From assembly GCA_030180135.1 (NCBI GenBank), contig CM058236.1:9693357-9757356 (forward strand): a stretch of DNA of 64,000 bases, in the 5' to 3' direction. The DNA comes from Orychophragmus violaceus (lineage: Eukaryota > Streptophyta > Magnoliopsida > Brassicales > Brassicaceae). Positions 35,574 to 45,647 of the stretch are shown one piece after another (positions within the stretch are counted from its first letter, which is position 1; the number at the start of each line of letters is the position of its first letter). The notes below the pieces were generated by a model. That model had not been told where the DNA came from, did no database searches, and saw only the letters and a list, made by a program, of their open reading frames with translations. The position numbers were made by a program, and so were the translations under genes.

Positions 35574-36098
35574 TTTTGGAGATGGGTTTAGCACCCCCTA
35601 ATAAAAGCTCATTCAAGGACTAAGATCGGCACAAAATAGCAATGTGTGCATGTTAGGTCAGCGGCGTACAACAAACTCGACGAGGAGATAATGCCGGGCG
35701 TGGAAGATAAACTCGAGAAACGATTCTCACCAATCAAAAGAAAAGGAAAATATCATTTTCTTCCCGACCTTGTAATTTTATAAAAGAGCGTTACGCCTCG
35801 TCACTGTACAAAGAGGTATTCATAATGTAAACACTTTTACACACAAACTAAGTTTTCTGAGAGCTATTTTGAAAAGATGTTCCATAAAGAGCTTTCTGAA
35901 AACCTAGTTCTCAACCCGCCGTTCACGTTCACATTGAAACCCTAGTTCATCTTGCTTCGCTGCTCATCTTTCCCAGAAACCTAATTTCGACCTAATTTCA
36001 TCGTCATCTTCAGAGTTAGGTTAAATAATCTTTAATAATTCCTAATTAAAAACTATAAGGTTATTTTTAGCTTTAATAGTCAGAATCTAAATCTTACA
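35574..36098 (+). repeat. Gypsy-B 3' LTR
   Basis: Preceded by the G-rich PPT (tagggggactta). It is 525 bp, similar in length to those of Gypsy-C and Gypsy-D, and ends ATCTTACA. The 3' 180 bp match the 5' remnant at 30230-30412. Confidence 0.7.
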
Positions 36099-36229
36099 TA
36101 TAAGAGGCCATCATTTGTCCAAAAACAGCCGGGATGGTTCTGTGAACACGAATTATCCGAACACGAAAGCCATGAACTAAGTCAAAATCACACACAAGCT
36201 TTAAGATCAATGAAAAACGTAAATATTAA

Positions 36230-36645
36230 ACGTAGATGTGTGTATTTTCAAGAACTGCATCAAGTTGCTTGATAATCTGAAGGATTAGCGTCATCCCCGT
36301 TGGGCCATAAGAGGTAAGAAGCTTTCCTTCTTTTTTTTTCAGGGAAAACACGACATGAATGCCTCCAGTGCAGTGTTCTCTCCTAAATATGTGTCTTACC
36401 TGAAAAATCAAGAACCATCAATACTTGTTGATTGTCGATTATCTAAAGTCAGCCTCTCTGATTCTTGTTGGTACAGCTCTAGCACACGCACCAGTTGTAG
36501 ACAGAACTTCCAAATCTCTATTAACGCAAGCAGCCAAAAGTCCCACCTAACATTGTGCATGAATCAGGCTTTCCTAAAAGAAAATTGTACCTTTGTATCG
36601 ATGTTGTCAATGCAGTCCAAAACATAATCTGGCTTTCCTAAAGAA
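36230..36645 (-). pseudogene. TcdA/ThiF-like E1 enzyme pseudogene fragment
   Basis: Minus-strand sequence carries a clear signature of the tRNA threonylcarbamoyladenosine dehydratase (TcdA/CsdL) branch of E1-like ThiF proteins. KPDYVLDCIDNIDTKV is at about 36590-36640. After a frameshift comes LAACVNRDLEVLSTTGAC followed by ARAVPTRIREADFR (about 36430-36530). The last block (about 36300-36400) resembles the family segment VR..RR..C-GGI.VVFS. Family members bind ATP with a Rossmann fold and cyclise t6A37 in tRNA; plant homologues are organellar. Stops and frameshifts, the missing N-terminal Rossmann part and a short length show a dead fragment of the homologue. Confidence 0.72.
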
Positions 36646-36902
36646 TCTCTTCCTCGGACGAGGAGCCACATACCAACACTTTGAATGTTTCTATAGTTTG
36701 TGTGTTTTCTGTTTTTTTTTTTGTCCATGTTTTATTTTGCTTACTATATAAAACTTTGCTATAGATGAAAAGCTGTTGTATCAACTATATGAATAGGCTT
36801 CTTCTTCTAGAGATGCAATCCTTACCATCAAAAATCGAAACAAAATTATCAGACAGTTTGACCCCAAAAAAATGGGTATAAGAACACTTAAAGTTGAAAT
36901 AT

Positions 36903-37142
36903 TGTTGGAACTTAAGATTAAAGAACAACTTTTTTTTATTAGATATAAAAACTCTCTCAAAACTAACTTTCTTTTTCTAAATTCTTATGGAAAATCTCTC
37001 TATAAACTCTTATATATATATAGACTAGAATACTTCCTAAACCTAATTTAGAAAAACGAAAATCTTCCTAAATCTTATCTCTTGTAAATATCCTCTTCAC
37101 TAAGAGATAACTTATTTGTTAAGTTATTGGAATTATCTAACA
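36903..37142 (-). repeat. Copia-3 3' LTR (short)
   Basis: 240 bp with TG...CA ends (plus strand TGTTGGAAC...TCTAACA). Short LTRs of this kind are frequent in copia elements. The would-be target duplication (aatat at 36898-36902) has no partner because the 5' end is missing. Confidence 0.7.
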
Positions 37143-38868
37143 TTCTCCCCCTTAATTTCAACTTGAATTTTGGGACACTTGATTTCTTGAACTTTGATTA
37201 AGCTCCTCATTTCTTTCAACTTGATTCTTGTCAATGCCTTGGTTAAGATATCGGCCTTTTGCTCCACTCCCGACACTTGCTCCACGTCAACAAGTTCCCC
37301 CTCAATGCACTCCCGTGTAAAATGATAACGCTTATAAATATGTTTGCTTTTACCATGAAAAACATGGTTCTTGGTGAGTGAAATTGCGGACTTGTTGTCG
37401 ATTCTTATGAGAACTAGTTGGGTCTTCTCCCCCATGATTTTACTTAAGAAATCTTGAAGCCATATGGCTTTTCTTGCTGCTTATGTTGCTGCCATAAAAT
37501 CGGCTCAAAAGATGAGAGAGAAACTATATTTTGCTTTTGTGAACACCAAGTAATTAGAGAAGATCCAAGATAGAACATATGACTTGTTGTGCTCCTCCCA
37601 TCAACTTGGTCGATATTGTGACTACTATCACTATATCCAATGACCTTATTTGATTCCCCACGTGTGAATTTCAAACCTTATGCAACCGTTCCTTTTAGAA
37701 ATCGCAATATCTGCTTTATCACTTCAACATGTAACTTTCAAGGACTCTGCATGTACATGCTTGCAACTCCGACAGAAAATGCTAAGTATGGACATGTGTG
37801 TAATCAGTGGCAGAGGCAGATATTTTTTTTATCGGGGGCATAATTTATATAGCAAAATTTTCTATCAATAATTTTTTTCATTAACACATCGTAAACTTTT
37901 ATTTTAAATGTAGAAAATATGTCAAAATAATATTTGTTTTTATTTTTTATATGCAATGCATTTGTTTTTTATAAAGAAAAATATGAAAAGTTTTAGTTAT
38001 AAAATATGAATGATCTATTAAAATATGTATAATTTTAGAGACATAAGTGAAATAAAAACATTAATAAATATGAAATGACTCATCATTATAATTTTAAGAA
38101 TACAAGTAAAATGGAAATGTTTTTAGAAATAAATTTTAGATATTAAATCTATTTGAAAGTTAAACATTTAAAATAGGAAACACTAACAAAAAAGCAAAAT
38201 TTAAGAGAAATATAAGGAAAAAACAGATTAAAAGGGGGCATTATAGATTTAAACATAAATTTATAGTGGGCATTAGAAGATATTTTACCATTTAAATTTT
38301 ATATTTTCTGAAAATCAATGTAAAAATAATATTTTTCAAAATTTCATAGGGGCAGCTACCCCCCTTTCACCCTCTCTCCCTCCGCCACTGTGTGTAATAG
38401 ATATCTCAAGCAACTGATGTTTCTCCCATACATTGTTGGATCTATCTCTTCTTCTTATAGTGCTTTTGACGTTTTCAGTCCAAACTCCATTGGTATCTCC
38501 ATTGGATTGCAATTCTCCAAACCGGCTTCTCTTAAGATTCTTCGAGCACAGTCTTTTTGCTTGATCTCGATTCCATCCTTTCCTTGCTAGTAAGTGAGTT
38601 TACCAAGGTTTTAACATTCCAGCCTTAAACACGATTATGACTTTGAGAGTATTGCTTGATACAAACAAGTCATCCACATAAAAACAACAAATAAGAAGTG
38701 TACCTCTTTCTTCTTTGCAATACAAAGACGTTTCTTTTGAGAACTTTCTTGAATTTCATGTCCTTTAGAATCCGATACAGTTTTATGTTCCAAACTCGTG
38801 GGGCTTGTCTTAAGCCATCTAAAGCTTTTGAAAGCTTATATTTTTGTTCTGTCACACCAGACATTGTC
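37133..38868 (-). pseudogene. Copia-3 RT and RNase H remnant
   Basis: From the RT side: KLSKALDGLRQAPRVWN at 38670-38864 (copia RT block; family form KALYGLKQAPRAW). Then, after the hAT insertion, GYSDSSHNIDQVDGRSTTSH and FYLGSSLITWCSQKQ at 37444-37674 (RNase H, family form YSDADWAG...RKSTSGY and SWSSKKQ) and the RNase H end at 37133-37435 (IDNKSAISLTKNHVFHGKSK, EQKADILTKAL). Several stops and shifts separate the pieces. Confidence 0.8.
37805..38390. mobile_element. hAT-type MITE inside Copia-3
   Basis: 586 bp with inverted termini CAGTGGCAGAGG / CAGTGGCGGAGG (11 of 12 match) and a perfect 8 bp target duplication tgtgtaat (37797-37804 and 38391-38398). An 8 bp duplication and CAGTGGC(G)GAG ends are typical of plant hAT elements. 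AT-rich interior with no transposase ORF. Confidence 0.9.
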
Positions 38869-38869
38869 T

Positions 38870-39274
38870 GAACCCATTATGTTAAAAAGTATTTCAATAC
38901 CATCATGGATTCTGCATCAGACAGCTGACATGCTATTCCAAAAATCTCATCTGACTTTACCTCATGGATGATATCACCCATAAAAGCCTTGAATCATCCA
39001 TCTGAATCTCGAATCAAAGGGTTGCTCAACCTTTACCTTCTCAGGCTGTCATAGCTGAGTTGGTTTTTGTCAGATATCCACTCTTCGTTTATATCTTAAA
39101 TAAGAACAACCACAGGTTCGACATCCAGTGAAAATACTAGTTAATAATAATCTTTGTGAACAAGAGTAACATTGATGGTTTATGTTCCTTTCAACTCCCA
39201 GTTCCAGGCTTTAAAGGCAAATGGCTTTGCGGTTAATGCTCAAATATCGATGACTTTTCCAAAGAGTTCAGTTT
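38870..39274. other. Unassigned sequence between Copia-3 and Gypsy-C
   Basis: About 400 bp with normal base composition but no recognisable protein or repeat. The 5' LTR, PBS and most of gag of Gypsy-C are absent from here, so it probably includes the breakpoint of a deletion. Confidence 0.4.
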
Positions 39275-40864
39275 TTGATGCAGCAAGTAGGGGAAAACAA
39301 TTCTTATGGGCGGGAGGAAGAAGAAGAAGAAGAAGGAGATGAAGAGGAAACTCCTAAAGCCGTCCGAAGAATCAACATGATTATGAGCGGCCTAATCTCC
39401 GTAAACGATTCGGTTCGGTCGATCAAGGTATATGAGCGCCTTGCATTAGCCACACAAAATGCGCCTCAGGAAATCCTATCAGATGATCCTCCCGTCGTCT
39501 TCACTGACCAAGATCTCTACGGAACCAACTACCCTCACAACGATCCACTAGTGGTTGAGCTACTCATCGGAAGCTGCCAGGTATCTCGGATATTAGTTGA
39601 CACTGGTATTTCAATAGATCTGATCTTCCTAGACACACTCAAGAAGATGGAGATCAAGGAAGAAGATATCAAACAGAAAGCAAAGCCGCTCACGGGTTTT
39701 ACAAGCGAAACGACATATACGATTGGAACAATCAAGCTGCCAGTTTACGCAGAGGGAGTTAACAAAATGGTGAAGTTTCACGTCATCGACAAACCAACCA
39801 TTTATAATGTTATTCTCGGCACCCCATGGCTATATAGCATGAAGGCGGTGTCCTCGACTTACCATCAATGTCTGAAATTCCCGTCACCTAAGGGAATCCA
39901 GACGATTAAAGGATGCCAAAGAGCGAGTCGATCATGCTTCGCAATAGAGCGTAAGATTAGAGTACCCTCGTGTATGATCAATGCAGAACAAGGAAGGAAA
40001 GGTCCCAAGAAGGAACTTATCCAGCAAGTCATCATCGATGACTCTGACGCTAACAAGTGTGTAGGGATCGGCGCAGAATTACCAGAAGATATCAAAAAGG
40101 AGTTGATCACTTTCTTACAGCAAAACGTGATGACTTTCGCGTGGTCAGTTAAGGATATGAAGGGTATCAACCCTACAATCACGACTCACGAGCTCAATGT
40201 CGATTCGACTTATAAGCCAATCAAGCAGAAAAGGCGTAAGCTCGGTCCCGAGAGGGCCAAAGCGGCCAACGATGAGGTAGACAAACTACTCGATGCCGGC
40301 TCGATTCAAGAGGTCAAATACCCTGATTGGCTTGCTAACCCGGTCGTCGTCAAAAAGAAAAATGGAAATTGGAGAGTCTGTGTCGACTTCACGGATCTCA
40401 ATAAAGCCTGCCCAAAGGATAGCTTCCCGCTGCCCCATATTGATCGACTTGTCGAAGCAACCGCTGGGAACGAGTTACTATCGTTCATGGATGCATTTTC
40501 AGGATACAATCAAATCCTCATGAACCCAGACGATAGGGAGAAAACGGCATTCATCACTGAACGCGGTACTTACTGCTACAAGGTCATGCCATTTGGTCTC
40601 AAGAATGCCGGTGCCACGTACCAACGATTGTTTAATCGGATGTTCGCAGGACAACTCGGCACAACGATGGAGGTTTACATTGATGACATGTTGGTCAAAT
40701 ATTTAGTCGCCTCTCAACATGTCGGCCATCTGAAGGAATGTTTCAACATCCTCAATAAATATGGAATGAAGCTCAACCCGGCCAAATGTACGTTCGGAGT
40801 AACATCAGGGGAATTCCTCGGATATGTGGTTACCCAGAGAGGGATAGAAGCTAATCCAAAGTAA
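39275..40864 (+). CDS. Gypsy-C gag C-terminus, protease and reverse transcriptase
   Basis: 529-codon open frame with no real start (TTG at the first codon; it is the inside of a gag-pol polyprotein). Residues 30-60 have the Tat gag-protease junction (RRINMIMSGL...DSVRSI). Residues 92-200 form a retropepsin domain with active-site DTG at 109-111. Residues 345-529 are RT, with WRVCVDFTDLNKACPKD (367-382), MPFGLKNAGATYQR (438-451) and the intact catalytic YIDD at 468-471. The frame ends in TAA right after NPK, between RT and RNase H, where related proteins continue with Gln. The same stop is present in Gypsy-D. Cytoplasmic particle enzyme set; without the stop it would run into RNase H. Confidence 0.88.
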   Translation: MMQQVGENNSYGREEEEEEEGDEEETPKAVRRINMIMSGLISVNDSVRSIKVYERLALATQNAPQEILSDDPPVVFTDQDLYGTNYPHNDPLVVELLIGSCQVSRILVDTGISIDLIFLDTLKKMEIKEEDIKQKAKPLTGFTSETTYTIGTIKLPVYAEGVNKMVKFHVIDKPTIYNVILGTPWLYSMKAVSSTYHQCLKFPSPKGIQTIKGCQRASRSCFAIERKIRVPSCMINAEQGRKGPKKELIQQVIIDDSDANKCVGIGAELPEDIKKELITFLQQNVMTFAWSVKDMKGINPTITTHELNVDSTYKPIKQKRRKLGPERAKAANDEVDKLLDAGSIQEVKYPDWLANPVVVKKKNGNWRVCVDFTDLNKACPKDSFPLPHIDRLVEATAGNELLSFMDAFSGYNQILMNPDDREKTAFITERGTYCYKVMPFGLKNAGATYQRLFNRMFAGQLGTTMEVYIDDMLVKYLVASQHVGHLKECFNILNKYGMKLNPAKCTFGVTSGEFLGYVVTQRGIEANPK

Positions 40865-41466
40865 ATATCGGCAATAATCGACTTACCATCTCCCAAAAAT
40901 ACACGAGAGGTACAACGTCTAACAGGTCGCATAGCCGCTCTGAACAGATTCATATCTCGTTCGACGGATAAATGCTTGCCCTTTTACGAGCTTCTCCGGG
41001 GAAATAAAAGATTCATATGGGATGATAAGTGTCAGGAGGCATTCATTCAGCTCAAAGACTACTTGTCAAACCCGCCAATATTATCAAAGCCCAAGAACGG
41101 AGAAACACTATTCTTGTACATCGCAGTTTCAACGACTGCAGTCAGCGGTGTACTGGTTCGAGAGGACCGAGGGGAACAACGATGAATGGAGCCGAGACCA
41201 GATACCCCGCAATGGAAAAACTAACTCTCGCAGTTGTTATCTCGGCACAGAAGTTACGACCTTACTTTCAATCACACTCAATCGTTGTACTGAGCAGCCA
41301 GCCTCTTCGGACAATCATGCACAGCCCAGGACAATCTGGCCGCCTGGCAAAATGGGCAGTGGAACTCAACGAGTACGACATCGAATACAGAAACAGGACA
41401 ACCGCCAAATCACAGGTAATAGCCGCCTTCCTAGTAGAGTTATCACCTGAATTGGATGTCGATACT
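40865..41466 (+). pseudogene. Gypsy-C RNase H domain, damaged
   Basis: Directly continues the RT frame behind the stop: connection region (REVQRLTGRIAALN), then RNase H starting FLYIAVSTTAVSGVLVRED. At about 41180 a deletion of roughly 26 nt shifts the frame; Gypsy-D has RPIFYTSNTL at this place. The remainder (AETRYPAMEKL, LRPYFQSHSI, LAKWAVELNEYDIEYRNR) is in the new frame up to the LARD insertion. Confidence 0.8.
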
Positions 41467-42977
41467 TGATAGCTAGGATTTTAAGATCCTTTTGAGGTAC
41501 CAATTCCTCAAGCTTATCGTGTAGCTTTGAGGTATCGAACCTATTCTGGGATGGATAAAACCAATAAGCACTCACTAATCCTCTAGAGTCAAATCATTCA
41601 ATTAAGTTGTTGGTTTTTAATTTCTAACAATCCTAACAAAGACAATTCAAGTAGAAGTAAACAAGAAGCAAATAAACAAGCGATTCAATCAATGACAAAG
41701 ATAAGGCCTAAGGGTTAAGGTCAACGGACAGGTGACTCGGGATGATCAAGGATCCTAATTCAAACTTCAAACAAGCTAATCTCCTAGTAAGGAACACAAC
41801 GATACGATCAGTTTAATCTCTTAATACTAATCTCTTTACTTAATCCTAATCCAAGAACAAATTCTCATTTGTGAATTAGAATCAAGCAAGCAATCAAACA
41901 AGTTCCAAACAACTAACAATCACTCTAAACATACATTCTCATGCGCTAGAATGTGAAAGTTCTATCAAAGCTATGAACAGGAATTTCATCGAACATGTTG
42001 TGAACAAGAAATCTTAAGTATCCTAATCAACTTGATCAAGGCTAATTAGGCATTACACGCACTTTGACAGATGAGATTTCATACAATTAAACACTAGAAT
42101 CCATTGATCACCCCTAAATCAACCTAATCCTACCTAACCCATAAGCCCTATGAAGAACTACTCACTAATCATCATGTGAACAACAAAATCCATGGGGATA
42201 ATGTTGATCATTAGAGATTAGAGATAGAAACAAAGATTTAGAGAAGAAATCACCAAAAAATACTTAGATTAATCAAAGAAATCAAACTTGTTCTTCCCAA
42301 GTGTTTTTAACATAAAATAAGGCTTCAGATTCTGTAAAAAGATAGGTTTTTGGCTTAAAAAGTCATTAGGGTTCGAGCCGGGTCAACCCGGAACAAACCG
42401 GGTGTTGACCCAGATCCAAGGCAATTTCTGGGACGCGTATCGGTCGGCGTATCGGTCGTCCGACCGATACGGACTCTCGGATTTTTCTGGGAAGGGTCGT
42501 ATCGGCCAGCCAGCCCGATATGCTGGCCGATATGGACTCTCGGATTTTTCTGTGTTGAGATGCATCCAGTAAATCAGGCATAACTCTTTCCATATAGCTC
42601 CGAATGACTTCAAACCACCTCCATTAGAAAGCTAACTCAATTTCCCATGATTTTTATTCAGAATCCCAGAGCTAAAAGTCAATGTAATATCTTCATATGA
42701 CTCAATCTTTCAAGCTCATCGGTTTGGTCCTACATCACCATTTCACTTGCAATCACTCCTTTGGCCTCCAAACTCTTCCAAACCTCCTTAGCAACTCCAA
42801 GAACCTACAAAACATAGGAAACACTCCAAATGTAATCCTAGAATGCCTAAACATAGCTCTAGATGATCCTATACTCTAAACACATCAATGACCAAAGAAA
42901 TGAAGTTAAAGGAAACTAAAAAGAAGTAAAACATGATCCTAACAATAGCCTAAATGCATGAAAATACAAGTATATCA
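41467..42977 (-). repeat. LARD 3' LTR
   Basis: 1511 bp, TGATAGCTAGG...TATATCA on the plus strand. It contains a GC-rich patch with repeated cgtatcggtcg/ccgatac motifs around 42434-42540. Confidence 0.92.
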
Positions 42978-42992
42978 ATTCCCCCAAACTTA
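42978..42992 (-). promoter_or_regulatory. LARD polypurine tract
   Basis: The minus strand reads AAGTTTGGGGGAAT directly before the LTR start TGATATAC. Confidence 0.85.
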
Positions 42993-43780
42993 AACCTTGC
43001 TTGTCCACAAGCAAGCATAAGACTATCAAAGCAAGTTGGGAGAAAGGTTTGAAGGCGGGAGCTCATATCCAAAGACAAAACTGAGATCAACAAGTTCCAA
43101 TTCGAGTCAACGTCACCAAGATGCAACCAAGTTAGGCTTACTCCAAAAATTTAGCCATGCTCATCAAGACAAAACTCTTAGCTCAATTCTCAACCTAGAC
43201 AAGCATCTCTATCAACTAGCTCTTTAACATTCATTAGGTTTTCAAGTGGATCTTACTCAATGCAAGGTGATCAAACTCATTTGGAAAAGGGACAAGGTTT
43301 TGAGATTAAAGTGATCTCAATCAAAAGAGGGGTTTATTCCAAAAGCATGAAGGTTCTCTCATAAAGAAGTGAATGAGCTATAGTAAAATGCTAAGAGTTA
43401 GAGGCAATTGGTGCATACTAGGTTGATTTCCATCTACCCATGCCCCAATTACTTCTTCTCCTAGTCTAGCCCACCTAAATGGATACTACCCTTGACCAAG
43501 GCTATTTTTGCCTCATCCCCTTTTCTCAATCAGACACCTTCCAATCAAACTCCCCAAGGATCAATAAAGACTTTTCAAAACAGTGGCAAATCTTTTCTTT
43601 TTAACTTAGCTCAAATCTTACTTTAGCAATGGTCTCTTTTCTTTCTTTAAGGTGAGCCTTTGGCTTCTTTTCAATTCAAAATATGAGACACTTTTCTTTT
43701 CTTTAAACACATAAGAGCTTTTCTTCTTTTAAAACACTTTGCCAATAAGGATAAGATCCCAACCAAAATCCCTTTTCATT

Positions 43781-43901
<121 letters not shown>

Positions 43902-44899
43902 TTCCCAACTCATCCCCCAAACTTTGATCCTAGCCTATTGCAAAGCCAAAGATGTTGAGCTTGCATCTATATGGAAATTTCTCCTAGTCGCCTCATACTC
44001 AACACTTTTTACCTAGCTCATTCAAGAAAATAGGCCTACCTCTCAACAAGAGTGTTTATGGTTTGAAAGAAGGGTGGTGAAAGGTGTGGAGTCTATTCAA
44101 GCAAGCGAGAGTGGTAAAAGGGACAAGAATGCTTGAATATTTTCAGAGTATCCATGAGTTTAGCACGCAAGCAAGAGTAAGATAATTAGATGTCATCATT
44201 AAAGTTCTCACTTAGGTAGAGCTAGTGTCAATTCAAAGCCTATTTCAGTTTCAAATCAAGTTTCAAAGCAAGCAATCCGAGCATGGTTCGTCTTAACTTT
44301 CTAGCCTTTCTTGAATTGCAATCTTAGGACAATCAACTAGCTCAAACAACTAGCATAAAGAACAAGTCATCACTCAATCAGTCTTACAAGGACATTCAAT
44401 CATTGCTCCCTATGCATGCGTCCTATATGATGCAACTAGACTCAATCCTATTATGCTATTGCAACTACATGCTTTTCTTTTTGAAATTTTTCAATTTTTT
44501 TGGATTTTCTATGCCTTAGATGAATGCATGAGAATCAAGTGATAAAATCAAAAATAAGAACAAAGAAAACATGATTAGCAACTAGCCTCTCCCCCAAACT
44601 TAGTTCACACCGTCTCGGTGGGAAAGCAAGCTCGAGAGAGAGACTCAACAAAAGGAGAAAAAGAAAGAAAAGAAGCTAAAATGCAAGTATGTACAAGTTG
44701 GAGTGTTACCTGGTCCAAGAGAAGGTGTGATGGGGATGATGATTCCCCCATGGAGTAAGTCGGGTTTGATGAAGAGCAGGGCTCAATCCCAAAACTCATT
44801 CTCTTCTTCTTTGCATTTACCCCAAAGCTCCCCAAAAGGATAGACATGGGAATTCCTCCCAAGTGAGCTTGTTTTGAGTCACTTAGCTTGACTATCCCT

Positions 44900-45535
44900 T
44901 CACTCTTTTTGTTTAGGGATGTGGCATGAGTTTGTATCACCGGGATCATACTCATCGTAGAACCACCCCCTAAACTCCTTCAGCCTTATCTCCTCAAAAG
45001 GGATCTTCCTTGGATCATGAGAGCTCAATGGTGTGGTAGAGACTATACCAAGAAGCTTGTGAGGGGGTTGAGCCATTGGAGATCCATCTTCTTCATCCTC
45101 CTTGAAGGCGTCTTCCTTGAGGTCATCTTGCTTCTCTATAAGATTTCCTCCAATTGGCTCTTTCTTGTGAATTGGTTGCTTTGGCTCTTCTTCCATGATT
45201 GAGGGCTCGTCTTGTATGCTCTCTTCCTTGATGTTCTTGCACTCAACAACCGACTCATCTTCATAAGGCTCCTCCTCATCTCTCACAACTTCTCCTACTT
45301 CTTCATTGTTGATATTGGTTGAGTGACCCATGATTGTCCCTTCATCCTCATCATTTTCATACCACACTACAAGGTCTTCACCAATTGTACAACCAAGAAG
45401 CAATTCAAATTCCTTAATAGTCTCTTCAGCTTCTTTCAGGAAGTCATCTTGGACTTGAATATTCTCCTCATGTGTTGGCTCAACAATACTTGCACCTGAC
45501 ATCAAAGCTAGAAGAAGGAGCAAATTTAGTAACAA
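44900..45535 (-). CDS. LARD acidic ORF, unknown function
   Basis: An open frame of 211 codons; the first good ATG gives MSGASIVEPTHEENIQ near 45500. Very rich in Glu and Asp (EEPYEDESV, KEDEEDGS), with the most structured part near the C-terminus (LGIVSTTPLSSHDPRKI, then FRGWFYDEYDPGD). No zinc knuckle, protease or RT motif. It is the only sizeable ORF of the element and sits just behind the PBS where gag would be. It may be a degenerate gag-like or host-derived piece. Function unknown, and protein production is unproven. Confidence 0.5.
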   Translation of the reverse strand: MLLNLLLLLALMSGASIVEPTHEENIQVQDDFLKEAEETIKEFELLLGCTIGEDLVVWYENDEDEGTIMGHSTNINNEEVGEVVRDEEEPYEDESVVECKNIKEESIQDEPSIMEEEPKQPIHKKEPIGGNLIEKQDDLKEDAFKEDEEDGSPMAQPPHKLLGIVSTTPLSSHDPRKIPFEEIRLKEFRGWFYDEYDPGDTNSCHIPKQKE

Positions 45536-45587
45536 AGACTTGAACTAAAAAGGATTAGAAATCGAATTGATCTATCCAAAATCCCAA

Positions 45588-45647
45588 AATGGCAACGGCG
45601 CCAAATTGATAACAAAGATTTGGCAATCCCCGGCAACGGCGCCAAAT
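45588..45647 (-). promoter_or_regulatory. LARD primer-binding site, duplicated
   Basis: The proper PBS (minus TGGCGCCGTTGCCGGGGATTG) is at 45625-45645 next to the 5' LTR. A second partial copy (ggcaacggcgccaaattgata) lies about 41 bp further in at 45590-45611 and includes the first bases of the LTR end, as if the LTR/PBS junction had been copied once more by a strand-transfer slip. Confidence 0.75.

Larger units (their letters stand above)
30230..36098 (+). mobile_element. Gypsy-B: deleted Tat-lineage element with antisense ORF
   Basis: A truncated 5' LTR (about 30230-30412, matching 35915-36098) is followed by a damaged PBS region, a gag N-terminus, and then an abrupt jump at about 31260 to the sequence that in Gypsy-C lies behind integrase (phrase tatgaactacgagtggcttgattctt, parallel to 49004). 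Protease, RT, RNase H and integrase are therefore deleted. The antisense ORF and the 3' LTR remain. The 3' LTR start has TT in place of TG. Confidence 0.8.
36903..38868 (-). mobile_element. Copia-3: 5'-truncated Ty1/copia element with hAT insertion
   Basis: The 3' LTR (36903-37142), PPT (minus strand AAGGGGGAGAA just before TGTTAGAT) and the C-terminal half of pol are present. Similarity ends abruptly at about 38868 within RT, and no 5' LTR is found in the window. A 586 bp hAT MITE sits in pol at 37805-38390. Confidence 0.75.
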
